Shown piece after piece: positions 44,182 through 52,886 of a DNA stretch of 64,000 nt. The DNA comes from Pseudomonadota bacterium (GTDB lineage: Bacteria; Pseudomonadota; Alphaproteobacteria; Acetobacterales; Acetobacteraceae). A program made the translations under genes and the position numbers. Position 1 is the first letter of the stretch, and each line of letters starts with the position of its first letter. The DNA lies in NCBI GenBank assembly GCA_021845985.1, contig JAJZES010000043.1:1-64000 (forward strand), given 5' to 3'. The notes under the pieces are model-generated. The model searched no databases. It saw only the letters and a list, made by a program, of their open reading frames with translations, and was not told the DNA's origin.

Positions 44182-45624
44182 TCAGGCGGTACGGCGCCGC
44201 ATGCCGACCGAACGCAATGCGGCGATCACGCTGCCGCGCAACAGGAACAGTGCTGCCGGCAGATAGACCAGGGCACCGACCGCCAGTCGCACCGGGATCA
44301 ACACCAGCGGCGCATCCGGCGTGCCAAGCGCCTGCGGCACCAGGAACGCGGCGGCGATTGCCACCACGGCAACGCCGAGCGACGGCAGGCCGGACCGGAT
44401 CTGGGCGAACACCGAGTCGCCGAGCAATCGCGCAGTGGTATATTGCATCACCGGCAGCACGATCATCTGCGCCACCGCCCACACCCACACCGCCGCCTCC
44501 GGCGTCGCCGGGCGGAACACCATCACGCCGGTCAGCGTCAGCAGCGTCATGCACAGCATCGCGCCGAGCGTGACGCGGGTGATACCGCGGGCCACCAGCG
44601 CCACCCCCGCCGGCGAATACAGGAAGCTGTACATCGTCACGATGATCAGCACCGCCGAGGCATCGGCCGACGGCGCCCAGACCCGCCCGAGCAGCAGCCG
44701 CACCAGCGGGTCGATCACCACCAGCATCGCCCCGAACAGCGGGAACAGGATCAGCCCGGTGAGTGCGAGAAAGCGCGCGACCGAGGCCCGCAGCGCCGGC
44801 AGATCACGCTGCCGCTCCGACATGGTCGGCAGGCTCAGCCGCCAGAACGCCGTCGAGACCAGTTCGCGCACCGTATCGACCAACCTGAAGGCCATGTGCA
44901 CCTGGCCGAGCGCGGCGGCGCCGGCGGTCCCGCCGATCAGCAGCGCGAACAGCCGGTAGCGACTGTGCTGGACCAGCGTGCTGGCGACCAGCGGCAGGCC
45001 GATCTTCAACAACTCGCGCACCGGTTGCCAGTGCAGCACCAGCGTCGGCCGCCACGGCGTGCGCAGCACCAGCGACAGTGCGCCAAACATCGAGGTGACA
45101 AATTGCTGCGCCACGATCGCCCAGGCACCGTAGCCCATCAGGGCCAGCGTGATCCCGGTCAGCGTGCCGCCGCCCTGGCCGATCAACGCCCGCCCCGCCA
45201 GCACCCGATATTCACGTTTACGCGTCAGCAGCCCCTGCATCACCCCGCCGGCACCGACCATCGGCAACGGCAGCGCCAGGGCGAGGCTCATCCAGACGAT
45301 GCGCGGATCACCGATGGCATTGCCGATCGGCAATGCCACTGCCGCCTGCACCAGCGCGGCAAGAATGCCAACGCCGGTGGACGCCCACAGCGCGCTCGAT
45401 GCCTCGGTATCGTCCACCTGCATGCGCTGCACCAGCGCATCGGCGAACAGCGCGTTCACCACCACCCACAACAGCACATGCACCGCGACCACCGCGGCGC
45501 CGACGCCGACCTGCTCCGGCCCGACCAGACGGGCGATGATGAAGGCCGAGACAAAGGACAATCCGGCAGACATGCCGGCCTCCAGCCCCGACCAGAAAAC
45601 ATTGCTCTGCAACAGCCGCATCAT
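44182..45624 (-). CDS. Oligosaccharide flippase (Wzx-like)
   Basis: A 480-residue inner-membrane protein with about twelve helices, beginning MMRLLQSNVFWSGLEAGMSA. It resembles polysaccharide transporters of the MOP superfamily (PST/Wzx) that flip undecaprenyl-linked repeat units; LVGPEQVGVGAAVVAVHVLL near the N-terminus is a typical stretch. It sits next to the initiator, kinase and export genes. Direction is the same as the GumD-like gene, but the 546-base gap suggests separate transcription. Confidence 0.87.
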   Translation of the reverse strand: MMRLLQSNVFWSGLEAGMSAGLSFVSAFIIARLVGPEQVGVGAAVVAVHVLLWVVVNALFADALVQRMQVDDTEASSALWASTGVGILAALVQAAVALPIGNAIGDPRIVWMSLALALPLPMVGAGGVMQGLLTRKREYRVLAGRALIGQGGGTLTGITLALMGYGAWAIVAQQFVTSMFGALSLVLRTPWRPTLVLHWQPVRELLKIGLPLVASTLVQHSRYRLFALLIGGTAGAAALGQVHMAFRLVDTVRELVSTAFWRLSLPTMSERQRDLPALRASVARFLALTGLILFPLFGAMLVVIDPLVRLLLGRVWAPSADASAVLIIVTMYSFLYSPAGVALVARGITRVTLGAMLCMTLLTLTGVMVFRPATPEAAVWVWAVAQMIVLPVMQYTTARLLGDSVFAQIRSGLPSLGVAVVAIAAAFLVPQALGTPDAPLVLIPVRLAVGALVYLPAALFLLRGSVIAALRSVGMRRRTA

Positions 45625-45799
45625 GCCGTCCCGTTGATCTGCGCCGATCGCGCACTCGCGACCGCACGATCGCGGTCAGACGACGCAGGATAGCGGCGGT
45701 GTCCGACCGCGCCGAACAACAACGCGACAGCGGCCGGAACGACGCCGCCCTGTTCTGCGAAATTATCTCCGCTCCCGGTCGTCAGAGAAGTCACCCGCC

Positions 45800-46888
45800 A
45801 TGCCATCCGCCCGCCTCGCCTCCGCCGTCACCCTGCCGCAGCCGCACACCACCGCCCCGGCGCACACCACGGGGCGGCTAACCGATCTCGACCGGGCCAA
45901 GGGATTTGCCATCCTGCTGGTGGTGTTCGGCCATCTCGTCGCCCGCCGCGCACCGGACCATGTCGGCTGGTACGAACCGCTGCGCATCGCGGTCTATCTC
46001 TTTCACATGCCGCTGTTCATGTATCTGAGCGGCTATGTCACGTTCCTGTCAGGCGCGGCGCGCACCCCGCCGGCGCGCTGGCCTTTGCTGTTGCGGCGGC
46101 GGGCGCATCGTCTGCTGCTGCCGTTTGTGCTGTTCGGGCTGGCCATCCTGATCGGCAAGCTCCTGGTGGCGCGCATCGCCCCGGTCGATAACGTGCCGCC
46201 GGGCCTGTGGCCGGGGCTGCGGGCGCTGGTCTGGGATACGGCTCACAGCCCGGCGACGTCGATCTGGTACATCGCCGTGCTGTTCGTGTTCTGCCTGATC
46301 ACCCCGCCGCTGCTGGCCATCGACCGCCGCCACGCGACGCTGCTGGCGGTCGCCGCGGCGCTGTTCGTGCTGCCGCTGCCGCCGGTGCTGTATCTTGACC
46401 GGGTCGGCAGCTATTTCATCTTCTTCGTCGCCGGTGGCATCGCCGCCGATGCCGGGCGGCGCTGGACGCGCGCGGTCGATATTCTTTATCTGCCCGCCCT
46501 GGCCGCCCTGGCCGCGCTGGCGCTGCCGGTCGCGCTCGGCTGGATCAGTTTCACCTGGAGCGAGGGCGCGCAGGGGTTTCCCTATAAATGGGCCTTGCTG
46601 GCGGCGGGGCTGCTGTCGCTGCCGGCGGTGCATGGGCTGGTGCGGCATGGGCCGGCGGCGCGCTCGGCGACGCTGCTGCTGCTCGGCCGCTACGTCTTCA
46701 TCATATATCTGCTGAACACGGTGTTCATCGGCCTGGCCAAGGCGGTGCTGCTCAAGGTCACATCCTGGGACGGCGGACATTTCCTGCCGTTTGCCGCGGC
46801 GCTGATGCTGGCCGGGGTGCTCGGGCCGGTGGCGACCAAGCGATGGCTGCTGCGCCGGGTCCCGGCGCTCGACCGAGCGAGCGATTGA
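45800..46888 (+). CDS. Acyltransferase 3 family membrane protein (second copy type)
   Basis: A 362-residue inner-membrane protein with about ten helices. The N-terminus reads DLDRAKGFAILLVVFGHLVA with the catalytic His in VFGHL, then YLFHMPLFMYLSGYVTF. It is of the same family and length as the 35098-36186 gene but clearly different in sequence. It is divergent from the flippase gene and precedes the export lipoprotein, so it probably adds acyl groups to the exopolysaccharide repeat unit. Confidence 0.88.
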   Translation: MPSARLASAVTLPQPHTTAPAHTTGRLTDLDRAKGFAILLVVFGHLVARRAPDHVGWYEPLRIAVYLFHMPLFMYLSGYVTFLSGAARTPPARWPLLLRRRAHRLLLPFVLFGLAILIGKLLVARIAPVDNVPPGLWPGLRALVWDTAHSPATSIWYIAVLFVFCLITPPLLAIDRRHATLLAVAAALFVLPLPPVLYLDRVGSYFIFFVAGGIAADAGRRWTRAVDILYLPALAALAALALPVALGWISFTWSEGAQGFPYKWALLAAGLLSLPAVHGLVRHGPAARSATLLLLGRYVFIIYLLNTVFIGLAKAVLLKVTSWDGGHFLPFAAALMLAGVLGPVATKRWLLRRVPALDRASD

Positions 46889-47033
46889 ACGGTGTACCGG
46901 TCACGGCATCAGCACTGCCGCCCCGATGACAGAAAATCCCGCACCGATGGCGACCTGCCGGCTGAAATTGTCAGCGTGTTCACAATCCGTCGAGAGTCAA
47001 AGACTGTGCGTCTCCCGCCAATGACGTTGCGGT

Positions 47034-47648
47034 ATGATCAGGTTGGGTCGGGGTATTGATGGGAGTAAATCATCCGTGCGCGTTAATCCATGTCGCGTCC
47101 TCGCGATTTTCTTACTGGCCGGCATGTTCGGGCTCGCGGCGTGCGCTCCCGGAGCAAACCTGCCGCCGCTGCCGCAGACCAGCTCGTCCGACTACCAGCT
47201 CGGGGCGGGTGACCAGGTCCGCATCATCACCTTCGGCGACGAGCAGCTTACCGGCGAGTTCCGCGTCAAAGATGACGGCACCATCGCCTTGCCACTGCTC
47301 GGCCCGGTGAAGGCGTCCGGCCAGACGCCGGGCCAGCTTGCCAGCGCCATCACCGCGGATCTGCGCAGCAAAGATCTCTATAAGGACCCCAGCGTCTCGG
47401 TCGAGGTGATCGCCTATCGCCCGGTCTTCGTGCTCGGCGAGGTCAACCGTCCGGGGCAGTATCCGTATCAACCCGGAATGACCGTGGTGACCGCGGCGGC
47501 GGTGGCCGGTGGCTTCACCTATCGCGCCGTCGAAGATACCGCCTCGATCGTGCGCATGATCAACGGCAAATCCGTCGAAGGGCGCGCCGGCCGCGGAACC
47601 GAGGTGCGGCCCGGCGATGTCATCACGATCTATGAGCGGTCATTCTGA
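47034..47648 (+). CDS. Polysaccharide export lipoprotein (Wza/GumB-like OPX, short form)
   Basis: A 204-residue OPX protein. The lipobox is GMFGLAAC after a hydrophobic signal, followed by YQLGAGDQVRIITFGDEQLTG (the export-domain start) and a SLBB-type region (FVLGEVNRPGQYPYQPGMTV). It lacks the C-terminal amphipathic helix by which full-length Wza spans the outer membrane, so it needs a separate porin. A barrel protein is encoded next. ATG 47034 gives a long N-region; a GTG about 14 codons later is possible. Confidence 0.9.
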   Translation: MIRLGRGIDGSKSSVRVNPCRVLAIFLLAGMFGLAACAPGANLPPLPQTSSSDYQLGAGDQVRIITFGDEQLTGEFRVKDDGTIALPLLGPVKASGQTPGQLASAITADLRSKDLYKDPSVSVEVIAYRPVFVLGEVNRPGQYPYQPGMTVVTAAAVAGGFTYRAVEDTASIVRMINGKSVEGRAGRGTEVRPGDVITIYERSF

Positions 47649-47856
47649 TTTGCCGGATTACCGTTGCTGATCGATATCGCTCCGGCGGCCCGCGCGGCGG
47701 ACCGCCGGCCGCAGCGGATCACGCAAACGCGAGTTGTTGCACACTAGCGGCGCGCGTCGCAATGACATTATGCTGCCGGGAGATGAAATCGGCGCAACGT
47801 GCCGTGGAGCCTTGCGACGGCACCGCGCGACCGAGAGATCAAGGGGGACTCACATT

Positions 47857-49254
47857 TTGCAGCCAGAGCGTTTGCAGGCAGGACACGCCGCCCGGCGGCT
47901 GGCATGGATGCTGTTGGCGCCGCTGCTCGCCATCCCGGCCCTGCTGCCGCATGCGGCACGGGCGCAGCCAGCCGACCGCTATCTGATCGACCAGTATTTC
48001 CCGGAAGGCGTCCCGGGATATGGCGACCAGCTTGGAACCACCGTGCTGTCGCGCGCCCGCCCGGAATACGACCCGCTCGGCATCCGCAGCGGCGACTTCA
48101 TCATCCGCCCGGAGGTCGATCAGAGCATCGGCTACAACTCCAACTTTATCGGCCAGGTGCCGCCTCAGGCCTCCCTCTTCGAACAGACCAGCGCCTCGCT
48201 CCGGTTCAATTCGGACTGGAAACGCAACAGTATCGGCGGCGAGCTGACGGTGACCAACGAGCAGGTTCCCTCGATTCCCAACCAGAGCACCACCCAATGG
48301 ACGGCATCGCTTGGCGGCTCGTATCAGATCGGCCGTGACACGCTGACCGTCTCGGCGAGCCATTTGAATCTGTATGAGTCGCCGACGGCGCTCGACGTCA
48401 CCGCCTTCAACCGCCCCGGCGTGCTCTATTCGGCGCCGATCCCGTTCACCATGAACGACGTTCGCGTCAGCTACGCCGTCGATCTCGGGCGCATCACGCT
48501 GATCCCGAATTTCGACTACACCAATCTGACGTTCAGCAATGCCAATCTCTACGGGCTGAACGGCTTTGCCGTGCCGGCACCGACCAACGGCTTCATCCTC
48601 GGCATCCCGGCGACGCAGGGCTATCGCGACCGCAACCTCTACGAGGGCGGGGTGACGGCGAAATATGAATTCGCCCCGCTGCGCGACCTGCTGTTCGTGG
48701 TGCGCGACACCAGTGTCGATTACGTCAACAGTTCGCAGTTGTTCGGCCCGAACCGCAGCGGCAACGCGCTGGAGGTTCTGACCGGCATCGACTACGCCTC
48801 CAGCGCGGTGTGGCGCTATCGCGTGCTCGTCGGCTACGAGGTGCGCCAGTTCAACAACTACAGTTCGCACTCCTCGCCGATATTCGAGGGCAACGTGATC
48901 TGGCAGCCGACCGGACTGACCACGGTGACGCTGCAGGCCCTGCGAACAATCGAGGACGCGGCGGACGAGAACATTGCCGGCTATGTCTATACGTCCGGCC
49001 GACTGCAGGTTGACCACGAGTTGCGGCGCAACATCCTGCTCAACGCCTATACCTCGATACAGCGCGCCGACTACATCCAGGCCAACGGCGGCAACGAAAC
49101 CTTCTACGGCGCCGGCACCGGCGTCACCTATCTGATGAACCGCTACGTCCACCTGGCGCTGACCTACGACTTCGTCGATCACAACGGCGCCAACGGCTTT
49201 GGGCCGAATTACATCCAGCACATCGGCATGTTGCAGGTGCGGCTGGCGATGTAG
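47857..49254 (+). CDS. Outer-membrane beta-barrel protein of the exopolysaccharide locus
   Basis: About 465 residues. The TTG start at 47857 is chosen because AGGGGG (47842-47847) lies 9 bases upstream; it gives a clean signal peptide (RRLAWMLLAPLLAIPALLPH ending ARAQ). The mature protein has many alternating beta strands with aromatic girdles, such as YQIGRDTLTVSASHLNLYES, resembles BBP2-type barrels, and ends in an aromatic/hydrophobic strand (MLQVRLAM). Placed directly after a short OPX lipoprotein, it is the likely secretion pore. Confidence 0.82.
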   Translation: MQPERLQAGHAARRLAWMLLAPLLAIPALLPHAARAQPADRYLIDQYFPEGVPGYGDQLGTTVLSRARPEYDPLGIRSGDFIIRPEVDQSIGYNSNFIGQVPPQASLFEQTSASLRFNSDWKRNSIGGELTVTNEQVPSIPNQSTTQWTASLGGSYQIGRDTLTVSASHLNLYESPTALDVTAFNRPGVLYSAPIPFTMNDVRVSYAVDLGRITLIPNFDYTNLTFSNANLYGLNGFAVPAPTNGFILGIPATQGYRDRNLYEGGVTAKYEFAPLRDLLFVVRDTSVDYVNSSQLFGPNRSGNALEVLTGIDYASSAVWRYRVLVGYEVRQFNNYSSHSSPIFEGNVIWQPTGLTTVTLQALRTIEDAADENIAGYVYTSGRLQVDHELRRNILLNAYTSIQRADYIQANGGNETFYGAGTGVTYLMNRYVHLALTYDFVDHNGANGFGPNYIQHIGMLQVRLAM

Positions 49255-49266
49255 GCCTGACACCGG

Positions 49267-49791
49267 TCACACCCGGATGCGCCCGATCAGCCGCCGCCAC
49301 GCGCCGAGGCGGCGGCTGATGCCGCCGTCGGCAAGCCGATGCAGGCGGCGGCGCAGGCCGGCGGTCCGCGCCAGCGCCCAGTTGCGCACGGTCCGTACCC
49401 AGACACTGGCAAGGGCGAACCACGCCAGCCGCATCAGCGCCGGTTCGCAGGACTGCCAGATGAACACGACGATCAGCGTCGCCACCAGCCGCACCACGAC
49501 AAATACCAGCACCGACGATTTCGGATGGCCACGGTACAGCAGCCACGCCGCCCACAGTTCGCCGCCGCGACCCGCCACCTCCGGCACCAGAAACAACGGC
49601 AGCGCCGCCCATCCGGGCAGCCGCGCCAGCCGCCGCCGCAGCACCGCGACCGCTGCCAGCCCGGCCAACTGGCGCACCAGCGCGTGCGCCCCCCGCCACA
49701 CCACATCTTCCAGCAGCACCAGCAGCAGCGCCACCGGCAACAGCAGCGCATCGCGCAGCACACCACGCCAGCGCCGGCGCTGGCGGATCAT
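49267..49791 (-). CDS. Hypothetical inner-membrane protein, 174 residues
   Basis: An arginine-rich protein with three to four hydrophobic segments (ALLLPVALLLVLLEDVVW; WAALPLFLVPEVAGRGG; SVLVFVVVRLVATLIVVFIW) and a basic C-terminus. No family is recognised with certainty. It is convergent with the barrel gene (12-base gap) and divergent from a response regulator. Confidence 0.6.
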   Translation of the reverse strand: MIRQRRRWRGVLRDALLLPVALLLVLLEDVVWRGAHALVRQLAGLAAVAVLRRRLARLPGWAALPLFLVPEVAGRGGELWAAWLLYRGHPKSSVLVFVVVRLVATLIVVFIWQSCEPALMRLAWFALASVWVRTVRNWALARTAGLRRRLHRLADGGISRRLGAWRRLIGRIRV

Positions 49792-49954
49792 TGCGCCTCG
49801 CTCATGCGGCGCGGGCGGACGGTGCCACGCCGCGGATCCCTGGCCGGTTCAAATGCCTTGTCACGCGCCCATACTGCCATTGACCGCCGCGGGCACCATG
49901 CACGCAGGAGTGCTTTGCCACAGTTCCCGCTTAAGGGGTAAAGGAAAAAATTGG

Positions 49955-50320
49955 ATGTCACTTGCCAAGATTCTGATCGTTGAAGATGAGTTTCTGATCC
50001 GGCTGACGCTGGCTGAAGCGCTGTCGGAAGATGGCTTCGACGTGATTGAGGCGGCCTCCGGCAAGGAGGCGGTTGATCTGCTGGCCTCGCATCAAGATGT
50101 GGCGCTGTTGCTGACCGACATTCAATTGCCCGGCGGGATGAACGGCATCGAGGTGGCGCGGGCGGCGCGGTGCATGACGCCTGACCTGCCGGTGATCTAC
50201 ATGACCGGGCGGCCGGACCGCATTGCCGCCGCCGCCACCTCGCCGCATGACGTGTTCATCGCCAAGCCCTATCTTCCCTCCGAGATTTGCGCGACTGCGC
50301 GGCGGCTGACCGGCGGTTGA
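49955..50320 (+). CDS. Single-domain response regulator (CheY-like)
   Basis: A 121-residue receiver domain: acidic pair Glu10-Asp11 in ILIVEDEFLI, phosphoacceptor Asp55 in LLTDIQLPGGMNG, the conserved Thr in YMTGRPDR and Lys in IAKPYLP. It has no output domain, so it acts through protein contacts or as a phosphate sink. Start ATG 49955 follows AAAGGAAA. No histidine kinase is encoded nearby. Proximity to the exopolysaccharide locus suggests, but does not show, a role in its control. Confidence 0.9.
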   Translation: MSLAKILIVEDEFLIRLTLAEALSEDGFDVIEAASGKEAVDLLASHQDVALLLTDIQLPGGMNGIEVARAARCMTPDLPVIYMTGRPDRIAAAATSPHDVFIAKPYLPSEICATARRLTGG

Positions 50321-50440
50321 CTGGCCGGCGCCACGGCGGCCGCTTAAATCAAAATTTCAACGGCGCCGGACGCGGCGATTGCATCTTCGTCTGGCATGTT
50401 TCGTGCCCATCTTGGCAGCATGAATGAACGGGGGGCGATG

Positions 50441-50866
50441 ATGTCCTTCTTGATGCGACGGTCGGCGCTGGCGCTGGCGGTGGTGCTGACTTTGGGCGGC
50501 TGCGTGGCGACGCCCGGCGGCACGTATGTCGCCTCGGGCTATGACTACGGGGCCTATGGCGGCTACGGGGCCTATGGCGGCTATGGCGCCTATCCGTTCT
50601 ATCCCGGCGGTTACGGCGGCTATGGCGGCTATCCCGCTTACGGCTATGGCTTCGCCGACTGGGGCTTCCCGTACTTCGGCGGGTTTTACGGCGGCGGCTG
50701 CTGCTGGGGTGGCGGCTACGGGCGCTATGGTGGCGGCTATGGCGGCGGCTACGGGCGTTATGGCGGCGGCGGCGGCTTTGGCGGCGGCGGCTTTGGCGGC
50801 GGCGGCTTTGGCGGCGGCGGCTTTGGCGGCGGCGGATTTCATGGCGGCGGCATGATGCGCCACTGA
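50441..50866 (+). CDS. Glycine/tyrosine-rich repeat lipoprotein
   Basis: A predicted lipoprotein (signal MSFLMRRSALALAVVLTLGGC, lipobox LGGC) whose mature part is almost entirely Gly, Tyr and Phe: GAYGGYGAYGGYGAYPFYPG early, then tandem GGGFG pentapeptides near the end. A Cys pair occurs mid-protein (GGGCCWGG). GGGGGG at 50430-50435 sets ATG 50441 (or the adjacent 50438) as start. Composition suggests a flexible surface or adhesive coat protein. Function is not known. Confidence 0.75.
   Translation: MSFLMRRSALALAVVLTLGGCVATPGGTYVASGYDYGAYGGYGAYGGYGAYPFYPGGYGGYGGYPAYGYGFADWGFPYFGGFYGGGCCWGGGYGRYGGGYGGGYGRYGGGGGFGGGGFGGGGFGGGGFGGGGFHGGGMMRH
50768..50842 (+). repeat. 15-bp tandem repeat encoding GGGFG pentapeptides
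   Basis: Five near-identical 15-base units of the type GGCGGCGGCTTTGGC with TTT codons at 50777, 50792, 50807, 50822 and 50837. The unit length is a multiple of three, so copy-number change would keep the frame and alter protein length. Confidence 0.85.
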
Positions 50867-50891
50867 GCCGCCGCGCCGCCGCGGCCGAGAC

Positions 50892-51812
50892 TCAGTCGTG
50901 GAACGCCGCGGTACTGGTGCGGCGACCGAGCAGGAAGGCATCCGCCACCAGTTCAAACGGCCGTGCATCGACATGGCTGGTGCCGGCATCAAGCAGGGCG
51001 GCGAAATGACGGTAGATGCCCTGGTACTCGCGCGGCGCCTCGGCCACCGTTTCCACCCCGTCGATTGTCAGCCGCGACCCGCCGCCCGACAGCACGAGGC
51101 GATGGCCTGACGCCGTTTCTACGGTGATGTCCCAGACCTCGCCGCCCTGCTGGCGCCAGTCGAACACGGCCGTCAGGTCGCCCGGCCCGGCGAAGCGCAG
51201 CTCGGCCGCGATCGGCGACTCGGCATTCGCCGGCACCAGCAGCGACGCCTGCTCGATCAGCAGCGGACGCGGCATGATCTTGCTGGCGATCGACAGCGCG
51301 TTGATCCCCGGGTCGAACACGCCGAAGCCCCCGGCCTGCCAGATCCAGGCCTGGCCGGGATGCCATTTGCGCACGTCCTCCTTCCACTCGATGAACAGCC
51401 GCGTCACCGTCTCGCCGGCCAGCCGCTCCCGCGCCGCATCGACGGCGGCATTGTATTGCGAGTGCCACGTCGTCATCAGCACGCGCCCCCGCCGCGCCGC
51501 CGCGACGGTGAGATCGGACAGCGCCGACAGCGTCGCCGCCGGCGGCTTCTCCAGCATCACATGCTTGCCCGCCGCCAGGGCGTCGCGGGCGATGGCGTGG
51601 CGCACCTGCGGCGGGGTGCAGATTGCCACCGCGTCGAGGTCGGGCGTCTCCGCCAGCAGCGCGGCATGGTCGCGGAAGCTGCGCGCGCCGGGGACCGACA
51701 ACCCGCGCTGGCTCGACACGGCAACCAGGGTGAACGCATCGCTGGCCGCGATTACCGGCAGATGCTGGTCTTGCGCGATCTTGCCCAGGCCGATGACGCC
51801 GATCCGATACAT
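50892..51812 (-). CDS. Gfo/Idh/MocA sugar 1-dehydrogenase (galactose/arabinose type)
   Basis: A 306-residue NAD(P)-dependent dehydrogenase starting MYRIGVIGLGKIAQDQHLPV. The substrate motif EKPPAATLSAL, TTWHSQYNAAVD and KWHPGQAWIWQAGGFGVFDP are hallmarks of D-galactose/L-arabinose 1-dehydrogenases, which oxidise the aldose to a lactone. It follows another Gfo/Idh/MocA gene (27-base gap). With the sugar kinases in the window it fits pentose/hexose oxidation. Confidence 0.85.
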   Translation of the reverse strand: MYRIGVIGLGKIAQDQHLPVIAASDAFTLVAVSSQRGLSVPGARSFRDHAALLAETPDLDAVAICTPPQVRHAIARDALAAGKHVMLEKPPAATLSALSDLTVAAARRGRVLMTTWHSQYNAAVDAARERLAGETVTRLFIEWKEDVRKWHPGQAWIWQAGGFGVFDPGINALSIASKIMPRPLLIEQASLLVPANAESPIAAELRFAGPGDLTAVFDWRQQGGEVWDITVETASGHRLVLSGGGSRLTIDGVETVAEAPREYQGIYRHFAALLDAGTSHVDARPFELVADAFLLGRRTSTAAFHD

Positions 51813-51839
51813 GCCGCTGCCTCCCGTTTGGCGGCCAGT

Positions 51840-52886
51840 CTAGACGGGCCGGATCAGCCCGGACAGGGTTGCCTTCTCGCGCGATGCCGCCATGCTCGCC
51901 GCCACCGCCAGCGCCGCCGCCAGCGCCCGGCGTCCGGCCGCGGCATCGACCACCACCGGCGCCCCGTCGAGGATCGCCGCGGCGAAGGCGGCATGTTCGG
52001 CCTCCAGCGCGTCATGCTCCTTCCAGGTAATCTCCTCGATCCGCCCGCCGCCGGTGCCGGGCAGCGGCAAACCCCGTTCCCGGCCGATCATCATCAGCTT
52101 GCGGGCGGTAAAATCGACCGACATATACCCCTCCTGGCTGAACAGCCGCATCTTGCGCTCGGTTTTCAGCGAGATGCGGCTTGCCGTGATGGCGGCGACG
52201 CAGCCGTTCTCGAAGCGCACCCGGGCGTTGGCGATGTCCTCATGCCGGCTTGCCACCGGGGCACCGACCGCATCGACGCTCTCGATCGGGCTATCGACCA
52301 GCGCCAGGACGAGGTCGAGATCATGGATCATCAGATCGAGAATCACCGAGACATCGGTGCCGCGCGGCTTGAACGGGGCGATGCGCACGCAGTCGAGATA
52401 GAGCGGCCGGCGCATCCGCGCGCTGATCGCCTGATGCTCGGCGGAAAAGCGCAGCAGATGGCCAACCTGCAGCACGAGGCCGCGCTGCGCTGCCATGCCG
52501 CCGAGTTCTTCCGCCTCGGCCAGGGTCGCGGCGATCGGCTTTTCCACCAGCACATGCCGCCCGGCGGCGAGCGCCGCGGCGGCGAGGGCGAAATGCGCCT
52601 CGGCCGGCGCCGCCACCACCACCGCATCGCTGGCGGTGAGCAGCGCCGCCCAGTCGAGCGCCGGCGCCCGCACCTCGCGGGCCACCTGCCCGGCGCGGGC
52701 CGCATCGCGGTCGTATATCCCGGACAGCCGCGCCCGCCGGCTCGCCGCCACCTTCAGCGCATGGAAGCGGCCGAAATGGCCAGCCCCGGCGATGCCGATG
52801 CGCAGGGCGCCGGGTTGCGCCTGCCCCGGCTTATCGCCATTCTCCGCCGCCCGATCCGCGCCCGTGGGAGCGTCCGCCACCGCCAT
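51840..52886 (-). CDS. Gfo/Idh/MocA dehydrogenase (GnnA-like UDP-GlcNAc 3-dehydrogenase)
   Basis: A 348-residue NAD-dependent dehydrogenase. After about 26 residues comes LRIGIAGAGHFGRFHALK, then VLVEKPIAATLAEAE, VGHLLRFSAEHQA, VILDLMIHDLDLVLALVDS and ITASRISLKTERKMRLFS, a pattern typical of GnnA-type enzymes that oxidise UDP-GlcNAc for amide-linked lipid A. No GnnB aminotransferase is in the window. Start ATG 52886 shares CATG with the secD start; GTG 52880 is an alternative. Confidence 0.82.
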   Translation of the reverse strand: MAVADAPTGADRAAENGDKPGQAQPGALRIGIAGAGHFGRFHALKVAASRRARLSGIYDRDAARAGQVAREVRAPALDWAALLTASDAVVVAAPAEAHFALAAAALAAGRHVLVEKPIAATLAEAEELGGMAAQRGLVLQVGHLLRFSAEHQAISARMRRPLYLDCVRIAPFKPRGTDVSVILDLMIHDLDLVLALVDSPIESVDAVGAPVASRHEDIANARVRFENGCVAAITASRISLKTERKMRLFSQEGYMSVDFTARKLMMIGRERGLPLPGTGGGRIEEITWKEHDALEAEHAAFAAAILDGAPVVVDAAAGRRALAAALAVAASMAASREKATLSGLIRPV

